Positions 49,908 to 58,556 of a stretch of 64,000 bases of DNA are shown piece after piece. Source of the DNA: Clostridium_B lapidicellarium. GTDB taxonomy: Bacteria; Bacillota; Clostridia; Clostridiales; Clostridiaceae. The stretch lies in the NCBI RefSeq assembly GCF_041224415.1, contig NZ_JBGFFE010000011.1:1-64000 (forward strand), read 5' to 3'. The position numbers and the translations under genes were made by a program. Below the pieces are notes generated by a model. It was not told the origin of the DNA. It saw only the letters and a program-made list of their open reading frames with translations, and did no database searches. How positions within the stretch are numbered: position 1 is the stretch's first letter; each line of letters starts with the position of its first letter.

Positions 49908-51110
49908 TCAAATTTTAGGTTTAGTGCCGTGAAAAAAACCAGTGTCCTTTGTTATATAAATATATCCATTTTTATCTATCTCAGACTGTAAAAAATCTTT
50001 AAGATTCCGGAGCCCGGTTTCGTCAAGGGCATTTTTTGTATTTCCCGGCATTGAAAATAAATAATCCGCCAGCGGGCTGGAAGAAGTTACCCTGAGATTG
50101 TCTTTATATCTTTTCAAGGTTACGTCCTTAAACCATCTTGAAACTTTTGCAAGCCCGTTTTCAAGCTGAAATTTTCCGGTCAGATTCCAGCTGTCTGTGG
50201 TTATCTCGGGTGAGTTGAATTTTTTGACAATATCCCTCATCTCCCTCATGTGATTTTTACCGACTGTAGAAGCGTAAAACTGTCCTTTAGGTTTTAATAC
50301 CCTGCAGATTTCAGAAAGTGCCCTGTCTATATTGGATACATGATAGAGTACATGATTTGCAATTACTGCGTCAAAGCTGTTTATGCCATAGGGAATATCC
50401 TGTGCATCTGCCAATTTGAATTTGAATCTTGCAGAATTTAGATTCTTTTTTGCATCTTCCAGCATACCTGCGGAAAAGTCAGTTAGGGTTATATTCCACC
50501 CGCTTGGAATTTTATGTAGGTTTTTTGCCCACAGCTCTCCGTTGCCGCATCCAAGTTCCAATATGCTGGCATTGTCTGGAAGGTTCAACTGCTCAAAAAA
50601 CCAGTTCATCCAGCCCTGTTTATTTGTGCTGAAAAGCTCGTGTATTCTGATTCTGGCTTTTAAATTAGAAGCATTTTCGTATTGCTCTATCCATTTTTGA
50701 TCTGCATTTACTGCATCTATTATATTTATGAATTTATCCCAGTTTAACTCTTTATTTTCATCAATCATGTGGACAGCTTCCTCTATGGATTTTATTACAG
50801 ATTTTATATGATATATTTTTTTCTTCATTATTTCTTTTTGTATTTCCAGAGATTTTTTTAAGTCGTTGTGATTTATGTCATAATTCATTATCCTGGATAT
50901 ATCTTCGAGAGAAAGGCCTATGAATTTAAGAGTTAATATTTTTTGCAGCTTGCTGAAGTCTTCAGGGCTGTATAATCTATGACCCTGCTGGCTGTATGAG
51001 CAGGGTTTTAAAAGCCCGATTTTATCATAATATCTCAGTGTTCTCAAAGTTACACCTGATTTTTTGGCAAATTCACCTATGCTGATCAAATTGGATTTTG
51101 GAACAGACAC
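49908..51110 (-). CDS. MerR-type HTH fused to a SAM-dependent methyltransferase
   Basis: 400 aa from GTG 51110 (GAGGTG seven bases before). Residues about 8-80 are a MerR DNA-binding domain (ISIGEFAKKSGVTLRTLRYYDKIGLLKP, SQQGHRLYSPEDFSKLQKIL) followed by the dimerisation helix to about 130. Residues about 165-300 form a class I methyltransferase (LPDNASILELGCGNGELWAKNLHKIP, then NSFDAVIANHVLYHVSNIDRALSEICRVLKPKG). A ligand-binding or modifying domain in place of a classical MerR effector domain suggests regulation by a small methyl-acceptor or by SAM. It leads the aminotransferase operon. Similar fusions exist in clostridia, function unknown. Confidence 0.88.
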   Translation of the reverse strand: MSVPKSNLISIGEFAKKSGVTLRTLRYYDKIGLLKPCSYSQQGHRLYSPEDFSKLQKILTLKFIGLSLEDISRIMNYDINHNDLKKSLEIQKEIMKKKIYHIKSVIKSIEEAVHMIDENKELNWDKFINIIDAVNADQKWIEQYENASNLKARIRIHELFSTNKQGWMNWFFEQLNLPDNASILELGCGNGELWAKNLHKIPSGWNITLTDFSAGMLEDAKKNLNSARFKFKLADAQDIPYGINSFDAVIANHVLYHVSNIDRALSEICRVLKPKGQFYASTVGKNHMREMRDIVKKFNSPEITTDSWNLTGKFQLENGLAKVSRWFKDVTLKRYKDNLRVTSSSPLADYLFSMPGNTKNALDETGLRNLKDFLQSEIDKNGYIYITKDTGFFHGTKPKI

Positions 51111-51190
51111 TGCATATCACCTCTACCTAAATTATTGTATCACATGACGTTACGTAAGGTACAACGAATTTTTTTAAATTCCATGGTATT

Positions 51191-51247
51191 TTGTATAATA
51201 ATTGCATAAATTAATAGCATAATAAGTTATAAACGGGATAAGTAGAG
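51191..51247. repeat. Dispersed 57-base repeat, copy A
   Basis: TTGTATAATAATTGCATAAA through to GGGATAAGTAGAG at 51247. It aligns with 54695-54750 at roughly 46 of 57 positions by hand. It lies about 160 bases before the cobalamin riboswitch. Confidence 0.6.
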
Positions 51248-51404
51248 CTTCAAATTGTGTTAATATACTTATAATTTTACTTTTAGATCTAACATTTTAC
51301 CATTAGCATACTTTCATTTCTTATATTACGAATTGAAGATGATAATAAAATTCAGTTGATACTGATTATAATGTATTATATAATGATAATAACTTAATAT
51401 TTTG

Positions 51405-51572
51405 CATATAGGTGATTGTTATATGTTTTTATAGCAATTTAAAAGGGAAACAGGTGAAAATTCCTGTACGGTCTCGCCGCTGTGAGGTAGAGGTTCTTGT
51501 TATTTGCCACTGGAAATGGGAAGGCGACAAGTTCCTATGAAGCTGAGTCAGAAAACCTGCCTATAATGTATA
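51405..51572 (+). promoter_or_regulatory. Cobalamin (AdoCbl) riboswitch
   Basis: Conserved blocks occur in order: AAAAGGGAA-CAGGTGAAAATTCCTG, then ACGGTCTCGCCGCTGTGAGG, TTGCCACTGG-AAAT-GGGAAGGCGACA, and GAGTCAGAAAACCTGCC, with TATAGGT and ACCTGCCTATA closing the outer stem. The regulated unit is a B12-type ABC importer. Downstream at 51628-51662 a terminator supplies the expression platform, so cobalamin should cause premature termination. The rest of the gap 51111-51692 holds the repeat at 51191 and AT-rich promoter sequence. Confidence 0.93.
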
Positions 51573-51627
51573 TTCTGTTAATTTACTTTACGAAAGATGA
51601 AGTGGAATAATGTATGTAGAACTATAG

Positions 51628-51662
51628 AAGTTTCATGATTTTCCATGGAGCTTTTATTTTTT
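51628..51662 (+). terminator. Riboswitch-controlled terminator
   Basis: AAGTTTCATG (51628-51637) pairs with CATGGAGCTT (51644-51653), ten pairs with two G-T, followed by TTTATTTTTT. Confidence 0.8.
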
Positions 51663-51692
51663 GTATAAAAAAGTAAAGGGAGTGTTGTTTAT

Positions 51693-52700
51693 ATGAAAAA
51701 AATAAAAGGAGCAGTATGCATTTTTTCGGCAGTTATTTTATCTGTTGGCATGCTTGTAGGCTGTGGAGATAATTCACCTACAACTAAAAATTCCTCAAAT
51801 CAGGGTAATAAAAATAGTTACAAGGAAGTTGCAATTACAGATACACTTCAGGGAAAGAAGTTTCGGGAGAAATTTACAGAACCTCCTAAACGGGCCGTTA
51901 GCCTGGCAGGTTTTACAACGGAGATGATGCTTTCTCTTGGACTTGCCGATGATATGGTTGGGAGAGCTTATCAAGATAATAAAATCCTTGACAAACTGAC
52001 AAATGACTATAAAAAGGTTCCGAAACTTTCTGATAAGAATCCGTCAAAAGAAAAACTTTTAAGTGTACAGCCAGATTTCCTGACAGGATGGGATTCGAGC
52101 TTTTCAGAAAAAAACTTTGACAGGGAATTTTGTAAAAAGAATGATATAAAAATATATGTACCTAAATCTGTAGCCGACAATGCTAATATTGATATGGTAT
52201 ACGAGGATTTTGAACAGTTGGGTAAAATATTTAATGTATCTCAGAAAGCTGACAGTATAATAGAATCTATGAAAAATCAGATTTCAGACACCCAGGCAAA
52301 AATTAAGAAATTTGCAGTAAATCCTAAAAGAGTTTTTGTCTATGATTCAGGAGAAGATGCACCTTTTACAGCATCAGGCGGTTTAGCTAAGGATATTATA
52401 AAACTTTCGGGTGGGAAAGACATATTTGATGATGTAAACAAGTCCTGGGCAACTGTTACTTGGGAAGAGGTTGTAAAGAGAAATCCGGAATATATTATTA
52501 TTGTGGATTATGATAGCTCCGACGATGTAAAATCCAAAAAACAATTTTTGCTTTCGAATCCTGCATTAAAAAATGTGGACGCTGTAAAAAACGATAAAAT
52601 ATTTGTAGTAGGACTCACAGATTTCGAAGCAGGTGAAAGAGATTCAAACACAGTGAGAAAAATTGCCGGAGAGCTTTATCCAGAAGCTTTTAAAAATTAG
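51693..52700 (+). CDS. btuF: Corrinoid ABC importer, substrate-binding lipoprotein (BtuF-like)
   Basis: 335 aa. Signal peptide with lipobox (FSAVILSVGMLVGCGDN), so it is tethered outside the membrane. Residues about 60-330 are a class III periplasmic-binding fold (PKRAVSLAGFTTEMMLSLGLADDMVGRAYQDNK, VDYDSSDDVKSKKQFLLSNPALKNVDAVKNDKIFVV). This type binds vitamin B12, haem or siderophores; the upstream cobalamin riboswitch makes corrinoid the probable ligand. It is the first gene in a three-gene importer. Ribosome binding site AAAGGGAGTG. Confidence 0.87.
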   Translation: MKKIKGAVCIFSAVILSVGMLVGCGDNSPTTKNSSNQGNKNSYKEVAITDTLQGKKFREKFTEPPKRAVSLAGFTTEMMLSLGLADDMVGRAYQDNKILDKLTNDYKKVPKLSDKNPSKEKLLSVQPDFLTGWDSSFSEKNFDREFCKKNDIKIYVPKSVADNANIDMVYEDFEQLGKIFNVSQKADSIIESMKNQISDTQAKIKKFAVNPKRVFVYDSGEDAPFTASGGLAKDIIKLSGGKDIFDDVNKSWATVTWEEVVKRNPEYIIIVDYDSSDDVKSKKQFLLSNPALKNVDAVKNDKIFVVGLTDFEAGERDSNTVRKIAGELYPEAFKN

Positions 52701-52712
52701 GAAGATATAGTT

Positions 52713-53777
52713 ATGAAATTACCAATAAAAAATAAATACAACTACATAGTATTTTGTATGTTTCTCATACTAATACTTATAATTTCAATAGTAATTTCGA
52801 CACTTGTTGGAAGTGTAAATATAAAATCCGGCTGGATATTCAAGATTATAGCCAACAATTTATTGAAGTACAATTTGTTTGAAACTGTATGGCCTGCATC
52901 CGTCAATTCTATAATATGGGATTTGAGGCTACCAAGAATTCTTCTGGCATTTTTGGTAGGGGCTGGATTGTCTGTCTCAGGTATAGCAATGCAGGCGCTC
53001 ACGAAAAATTCATTGGCGGATCCCTATATTTTGGGAATATCATCGGGAGCATCCACGGGAGCTGTAGCAGTTATATTACTTGGCGTTTTTGGCAGCTTTT
53101 CAGGATATGCAGTTCCTTTCGGGGCGTTTTTGGGGGCCATGATTTCCATTGTAATAGTATTTAATATAGCCAATTTTAAGAGAAGAAGTACTCCTACGAG
53201 ACTTGTGCTTACAGGAGTGGCTATTTCAGCTTTATTTTCTTCGGTTACGAATCTGATGGTATTTACGGTAAATGATGAAAATAAAGTTCGTTCGGCACTT
53301 TTCTGGATGGAAGGTTCGCTGGGGGGAACAAAATGGGAATATATACCGGTTACATTTTTTGTATTTGTCTTGTGCTCGCTTGTGATTTACATATTCAGTA
53401 AACCGCTGGATGCTATTATGCTTGGTGATGATATTGCAACTACTATAGGAGTTGATACAAAGTCTCTGAAGATAATTGTGATTGTTATGACCACTTTGCT
53501 TACAGGAGCCATTGTATCCGTAAGTGGTGTCATAGGTTTTATTGGGCTCGTAATACCGCATATATCAAGAAGTATTGTAGGGTCAGAACATAAAAGGATA
53601 ATACCTGTTTCTATTCTAATAGGCGGTATATTTACGATATGGGCGGATGTATGTGCAAGAATTGTTGTATCTCCGGAGGAGCTCCCCATAGGTATAGTAA
53701 CTTCATTTATAGGAGTCCCATTTTTTCTGTGGCTTTTAAGGAAAAGTGATTATTTGTCTGGGGGAAATAATAGATGA
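52713..53777 (+). CDS. btuC: Corrinoid ABC importer permease (BtuC/FecCD family)
   Basis: 354 aa with about ten membrane helices. The motif DLRLPRILLAFLVGAGLSVSGIAMQALTKNSLADPYILGISSGAS is the FecCD/BtuC signature and SGVIGFIGLVIPHISRSIVGSEHKRIIPVSIL is the coupling helix region contacting BtuD. It follows the binding-protein gene by 12 bases with GGAAGAT ahead and overlaps the ATPase gene by four bases (ATGA). Confidence 0.92.
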   Translation: MKLPIKNKYNYIVFCMFLILILIISIVISTLVGSVNIKSGWIFKIIANNLLKYNLFETVWPASVNSIIWDLRLPRILLAFLVGAGLSVSGIAMQALTKNSLADPYILGISSGASTGAVAVILLGVFGSFSGYAVPFGAFLGAMISIVIVFNIANFKRRSTPTRLVLTGVAISALFSSVTNLMVFTVNDENKVRSALFWMEGSLGGTKWEYIPVTFFVFVLCSLVIYIFSKPLDAIMLGDDIATTIGVDTKSLKIIVIVMTTLLTGAIVSVSGVIGFIGLVIPHISRSIVGSEHKRIIPVSILIGGIFTIWADVCARIVVSPEELPIGIVTSFIGVPFFLWLLRKSDYLSGGNNR

Positions 53778-54535
53778 AACTTGAAGTGAACAATTTAAGT
53801 TATAGTATTGACAATGAAAAACTGCTCCATAACATCTCCATTAAAATAAAAGAAGGAGAATTTGTGGGAATTGTGGGTCCGAATGGGTGTGGGAAGTCAA
53901 CTCTTTTAAAGAATATATACAGGGTGTACAGACCAAAGTTTGGTGATATATTTATTGACGGTGAAGAAATACAGAAACTCAGCAGCAGAAAGATTGCAAG
54001 AAAAATGGCGGTGATGGTTCAGGAAAACAATGTTGAATTTGATATAAGCGTATTGAATATGGTTTTGCTTGGAAGATATGCACATAAGAAGATTCTTGAG
54101 GATGATTCTCCAAAGGATATTGAGATAGCTAGGGAATCTCTTAAAAAAGTAGGGCTTGAAAAATATGAGGATAGAAGTTTCCTGAGCCTGTCAGGTGGAG
54201 AAAAACAGAGGGTGCTGATAGCCAGGGTGATAGCACAGCAGTCAAAATTTATAATATTGGACGAGCCTACAAATCATCTTGATATAAGATATCAATTTCA
54301 GATAATGAATATAGTTAGCAGTGCAGATATTACGGTGCTCGCATCTATTCATGATCTGAATATGGCGGCACTTTATTGTGACATGATATTTATAATGTAT
54401 GAAGGAGAGATAATAGATTATGGAAGTCCTCAAAGGGTTATAACTACGGAAATGATAAAAAAAGTTTTTGGAGTGAATTCAATTATAGAACCGAATCCGG
54501 TTACTAAAAAAGTAAATGTAGTTTATGTGCCATAG
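53774..54535 (+). CDS. btuD: Corrinoid ABC importer ATPase (BtuD/FecE family)
   Basis: 253 aa. Walker A GPNGCGKST, Q-loop MVQENNVEF, signature LSLSGGEKQRVLIARVIAQ, Walker B IILDEPTNHLDIRYQ, and His in ASIHDLN. This completes a full BtuFCD-type importer that should supply cobalamin for B12 enzymes such as the ornithine aminomutase at 8.5 kb. A terminator follows. No cobalamin synthesis genes are in the window. Confidence 0.93.
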   Translation: MKLEVNNLSYSIDNEKLLHNISIKIKEGEFVGIVGPNGCGKSTLLKNIYRVYRPKFGDIFIDGEEIQKLSSRKIARKMAVMVQENNVEFDISVLNMVLLGRYAHKKILEDDSPKDIEIARESLKKVGLEKYEDRSFLSLSGGEKQRVLIARVIAQQSKFIILDEPTNHLDIRYQFQIMNIVSSADITVLASIHDLNMAALYCDMIFIMYEGEIIDYGSPQRVITTEMIKKVFGVNSIIEPNPVTKKVNVVYVP

Positions 54536-54544
54536 CCAAAATCA

Positions 54545-54592
54545 GACCGTATATGGATTTAATTTACAAAAATCCAGATGCGGTCTTTATTA
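54545..54592 (+). terminator. Terminator of the cobalamin importer operon
   Basis: GACCG (54545-54549) with the extended TAT-TGGATT arm pairs with AATCCA-AT-CGGTC (to 54585), then TTTATT. Confidence 0.8.
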
Positions 54593-54694
54593 TATATAGT
54601 AAACTGGCGAATTTAAAGACTATAGTAATATAGTTAAAGGTTTAAAAATGCTTCCTGTACTCTAAACATTAAATTTTTTAAATTATATAATAGC

Positions 54695-54750
54695 TTATAT
54701 AATAATTGCATAAACTATAACATAATATGCTGTAATGCGGATAAATAGAG
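54695..54750. repeat. Dispersed 57-base repeat, copy B
   Basis: TTATATAATAATTGCATAAA through to GCGGATAAATAGAG; second copy of the element at 51191. It lies 120 bases upstream of glnS. The remainder of 54593-54870 is AT-rich and shows no other element. Confidence 0.6.
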
Positions 54751-54870
54751 GACTGTTATTGAATATACATGAAATGTATGATAATATCAGATCAAAGTAT
54801 TATGAAATATTTAAATTGCAGTTGAAATTTTTATTAAACATAAATGAGTTTTAGAAAAGGAAGGGTACTT

Positions 54871-56526
54871 ATGGAAGATAATAACAACTCGTCGAATTTT
54901 ATTAGGAACATAGTCGGGGGGGATTTGAAATCAGGCAGATACAAGAGTGTGGTAACCAGATTTCCTCCTGAACCAAACGGATATTTACATATAGGTCATG
55001 CCAAGTCCATAGTTTTAAATTTTGGCCTGGCGAATGAATTTAATGGAAGAACCAATTTGAGGTTTGATGATACCAATCCTTCAAAAGAAAACAGTGAATA
55101 TGTGGAATCCATAAAAAAGGATGTAAGATGGTTGGGATATGATTGGGATGAGCTGCACTTTGCCTCCAGCTATTTTGATCAGATGTATGAATATGCCGTC
55201 TTTCTCATAAAAAAGGGGAAAGCCTATGTATGTGATTTAACGGCTGATGAAATAAGGAAATATAGGGGAACACTTACGAAACCGGGTAAGGAAAGTCCTT
55301 ATAGAAATAGGACGGTAGAAGAAAACCTGGAGTTATTTGAGAAAATGAAAAGCGGAGAATTTAAGGACGGTGAGAAGGTTTTAAGAGCTAAAATTGACAT
55401 GTTGTCTCCCAATATAAATATGAGAGATCCTGTATTGTATCGTATAGTCCATGCTTCACATCACAATACCGGTGATGAATGGTGCATATACCCCATGTAT
55501 GATTTTGCACACCCTCTGGAGGACGCCATTGAAGGAGTTACACATTCCATATGTACCCTTGAATTTGAAGATCACCGCCCTCTCTATGAATGGGTGATAA
55601 GAGAGTGTGAAACGGAAAACAAGCCCAGGCAGATAGAATTTGCCAGGTTGAACATGACCAATACCGTCATGAGCAAACGAAAACTCAAAAAACTTGTGGA
55701 TGAAAATTTAGTGGATGGATGGGATGATCCACGTATGCCCACCATCTCCGGACTCAGAAGGAGAGGGTTCACTCCGGGGTCCATTCGCAGGTTTTGCAGG
55801 GAAATTGGAGTGGCAAAGGCAAATAGTGTAGTGGATTCCCGTATGCTCGACTATTTTTTGAGGGATGAACTTGAAAAGAAGGCACTTAGGACGATGGCTG
55901 TTTTGAATCCATTGAAAGTTGTGATAACTAATTATCCTGAAGGCAAAAGTGAAAATTTTGAAATTGAGAACAACCCTGATGATCCTTCTGCAGGAGTTAG
56001 AGAGGTTCCTTTTTCAAGAGAACTGTATATTGAGAGGGAAGATTTTATGGAAAATCCACCTAAAAAATATTACAGATTGTTTCCGGGAAATGAAGTCAGA
56101 TTGAAAGGTGCATATTTTATAAAATGCAGCGAAGTGAAAAAAGATGAAAAAGGTGATGTAATTGAGCTGCACTGTACTTATGATCCAAGATCCAGGGGAG
56201 GAAACAGTCCTGACGGCAGAAAGGTCAGAGGTACTATTCACTGGGTAAATGCCAGTACTGCGATTTCGGCAGAGGTAAGGCTGTATGAACCCCTTATTTT
56301 GGATGATTCAGAAGAGGAAAATGATTCTTTTTTAGATAAGGTCAATCCCGATTCACTTAAAATTGTAAGTGGATTTCTGGAACCTGGAATGAAAAATGTA
56401 AAACCGGGTGAAAAATTTCAGTTCTTCAGACACGGCTACTTTAATGTGGATCCTAAATGTACTGAAAAGGGCAAACTGGTATTCAACAGGATAGTGCCTC
56501 TTAAAAGTTCTTTTAAAATCAAGTGA
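54871..56526 (+). CDS. glnS: Glutaminyl-tRNA synthetase
   Basis: 551 aa from ATG 54871, which has AAAAGGAAGGG six bases upstream; an earlier in-frame ATG at 54844 has none. Class I synthetase: HIGH motif EPNGYLHIGHAKS, KMSKS equivalent NTVMSKRKL, and the GlnRS-specific block GVTHSICTLEFEDHRPLYEWV. The C-terminal anticodon-binding beta barrels are complete. It charges tRNA-Gln directly; many clostridia also have the GatCAB transamidation route, and GlnRS is thought to have been gained by transfer. Monocistronic, ending in a terminator at 56566. Confidence 0.95.
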   Translation: MEDNNNSSNFIRNIVGGDLKSGRYKSVVTRFPPEPNGYLHIGHAKSIVLNFGLANEFNGRTNLRFDDTNPSKENSEYVESIKKDVRWLGYDWDELHFASSYFDQMYEYAVFLIKKGKAYVCDLTADEIRKYRGTLTKPGKESPYRNRTVEENLELFEKMKSGEFKDGEKVLRAKIDMLSPNINMRDPVLYRIVHASHHNTGDEWCIYPMYDFAHPLEDAIEGVTHSICTLEFEDHRPLYEWVIRECETENKPRQIEFARLNMTNTVMSKRKLKKLVDENLVDGWDDPRMPTISGLRRRGFTPGSIRRFCREIGVAKANSVVDSRMLDYFLRDELEKKALRTMAVLNPLKVVITNYPEGKSENFEIENNPDDPSAGVREVPFSRELYIEREDFMENPPKKYYRLFPGNEVRLKGAYFIKCSEVKKDEKGDVIELHCTYDPRSRGGNSPDGRKVRGTIHWVNASTAISAEVRLYEPLILDDSEEENDSFLDKVNPDSLKIVSGFLEPGMKNVKPGEKFQFFRHGYFNVDPKCTEKGKLVFNRIVPLKSSFKIK

Positions 56527-56565
56527 TTATTTAATTTAAGGCAGAATTTATTTGTAAGGAAAATG

Positions 56566-56608
56566 GATATGTGTATAAATTTATGGATTTATGCACATAT
56601 CTATTTTT
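56566..56608 (+). terminator. Terminator of glnS
   Basis: GATATGTG-TATAAAT (from 56566) pairs with ATTTAT-G-CACATATC (to 56601), followed by TATTTTT. Confidence 0.85.
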
Positions 56609-56662
56609 AAATCATAAATTATAAGTAGCTTTAAAGTAATAATTTATTCGGAGGGGACTTCT

Positions 56663-58504
56663 ATGTGTGGAATTGCAGGATGGATTGACTTAAAAAAAGA
56701 TATTTCAAAAAATAGAGATGTAATTTTGAATATGACTAATAGGTTAAAGCACAGGGGACCTGACAGTGAAGGATATTATTATTCAAAAAATGCCCTCCTG
56801 GGACATAGAAGATTGATAGTAGTAGATCCTTCTGGTGGTACCCAGCCTATGTTTAAGAAAGTAAACGGCAAAAAATATATAATTATTTACAACGGGGAAC
56901 TTTATAACACTGAAGATCTTAGGAAATTACTTGTGCAGCAGGGTTATTCTTTTGACTCCTATTCCGATACGGAAGTACTTATAACGAGCTATATTCATTG
57001 GGGATCAGACTGTCTGAAGCATGTAAACGGCATATTTGCCTTTGCCATATGGGATGAGAAAGAAAAACAGCTGTTTATGGCAAGGGATCCTCTTGGAGTG
57101 AAGCCGCTGTTTTATACTGTAAAAGAAGATTCGCTCATATTCGGATCGGAAATAAAGGCTATTCTAGCTCATCCTTTTGTAGAACCTGTAGTTGACAGGG
57201 AGGGTTTAACTGAGATATTTGCCCTGGGACCTGCAAGATCTCTGGGGGGAGGTATATTTAAAGATGTACATGAAATTCCTCCGGCCAATTATCTTGTTTA
57301 TAACAGAGATGGATTGAAGTTAAAAGAGTATTGGAAATTGCACTGTGAACCCCACAAAGAGGATGTGGAGACTACGGCGGAACATGTGAGGACACTTTTG
57401 GTAGATGCCATAAAGAGGCAGCTGGTGGCCGATGTACCTGTATGTACTTTCCTTTCAGGAGGACTTGATTCAAGTGCCATATCTTCTGTGGCGGCATCTG
57501 AATTCAAAAAGCAGGGGAAAGTGTTGAATACCTATTCCATTGACTATGAAGACAATGACAAGTATTTCAAGGCAAATGCTTTTGAACCCACTTCAGACAA
57601 GGTCTGGGCTTTGAAAATGTCGAAGTATATAGAAAGCCGTCATCATGAAGTCATAAATACCAGCAGGGATTTGGCAGAGACTCTTTACAATTCTGTAAGG
57701 GCAAGTGATCTTCCGGGTATGGCTGATATAGACTCATCTCTATATCTTTTCTGCAGAAAAATAAGAGAAGATAATACAGTGGCATTATCCGGTGAATGTG
57801 CTGATGAAATTTTTGGCGGATATCCCTGGTATAGAAGGGCAGAAGATATAAATGCCCATACTTTTCCGTGGTCGAAATCTGTAGGTGCGAGAAAAAAAAT
57901 TTTGTCCCAGGATTTGAAATCCCTTGAATTGGAGGAATATCTAAATGCACAGTATGAGGACAGCATAAAACAGGTACCTCACCTGGATGGAGAATCGAAA
58001 ATTGATCGGCGTATGAGGGAACTTTTTTATCTCAATATAAAGTGGTTTATGATTACACTGTTGAACAGAAAAGACAGAATGAGCATGTCCAATAGTCTTG
58101 AGGTGAGAGTGCCTTTTGCAGATTACAGGCTGGTGGAATATGCTTTTAATATACCTTCAGATATAAAATTTTATAAGGGAAGGGAAAAAGGTCTTCTTAG
58201 AGAGGCGCTGAAGGGTGTTTTGCCGGAAAACATTATTATGAGGAAAAAAAGCCCTTACCCTAAGACCCATAATCCAGAGTATACCAGAAGAGTTCAGAAG
58301 TGGATGAGATTGATAATGAATGACAGGAGTTCACCTATACTTCCACTTATAGATGAAAAAGAAGTCAGGACGCTTATAGAAACTGGAGGAGCTTCTTTTA
58401 AAGAACCATGGTTCGGACAGCTTATGAGAGGCCCTCAGCTGCTGGCATACCTAATTCAGGTAAATGTATGGCTCAAATCCTATAATATAAAAGTAGAGCT
58501 TTGA
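56663..58504 (+). CDS. asnB: Asparagine synthase (glutamine-hydrolysing)
   Basis: 613 aa. The glutaminase domain starts with the processed MCGIAGW (nucleophile Cys2) and has RGPDSEGYYY; the synthetase domain has the PP-loop FLSGGLDSSAISS near residue 265 and the conserved MSMSNSLEVRVPFAD. It makes asparagine from aspartate, ATP and glutamine. Length and motif set match the AsnB of Gram-positive bacteria. GGAGGGGACTTCT precedes the ATG. It is next to glnS, so two glutamine-linked functions are neighbours, but on separate transcripts. Confidence 0.94.
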   Translation: MCGIAGWIDLKKDISKNRDVILNMTNRLKHRGPDSEGYYYSKNALLGHRRLIVVDPSGGTQPMFKKVNGKKYIIIYNGELYNTEDLRKLLVQQGYSFDSYSDTEVLITSYIHWGSDCLKHVNGIFAFAIWDEKEKQLFMARDPLGVKPLFYTVKEDSLIFGSEIKAILAHPFVEPVVDREGLTEIFALGPARSLGGGIFKDVHEIPPANYLVYNRDGLKLKEYWKLHCEPHKEDVETTAEHVRTLLVDAIKRQLVADVPVCTFLSGGLDSSAISSVAASEFKKQGKVLNTYSIDYEDNDKYFKANAFEPTSDKVWALKMSKYIESRHHEVINTSRDLAETLYNSVRASDLPGMADIDSSLYLFCRKIREDNTVALSGECADEIFGGYPWYRRAEDINAHTFPWSKSVGARKKILSQDLKSLELEEYLNAQYEDSIKQVPHLDGESKIDRRMRELFYLNIKWFMITLLNRKDRMSMSNSLEVRVPFADYRLVEYAFNIPSDIKFYKGREKGLLREALKGVLPENIIMRKKSPYPKTHNPEYTRRVQKWMRLIMNDRSSPILPLIDEKEVRTLIETGGASFKEPWFGQLMRGPQLLAYLIQVNVWLKSYNIKVEL

Positions 58505-58514
58505 TAATAAGGGC

Positions 58515-58556
58515 GGGTACAAAATCACTTATTGAGTGTTTTTTGTACCCTCTTTT
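58515..58556. terminator. Bidirectional terminator asnB / histidine kinase
   Basis: GGGTACAAAA (58515-58524) pairs with TTTTGTACCC (58541-58550), then TCTTTT; its right arm lies within the 3' end of the converging kinase gene. Confidence 0.85.

Noticed and set aside
54593..54870. T-box leader for glnS
   Set aside because: No GGTGG T-box sequence, specifier context or leader terminator occurs before glnS.
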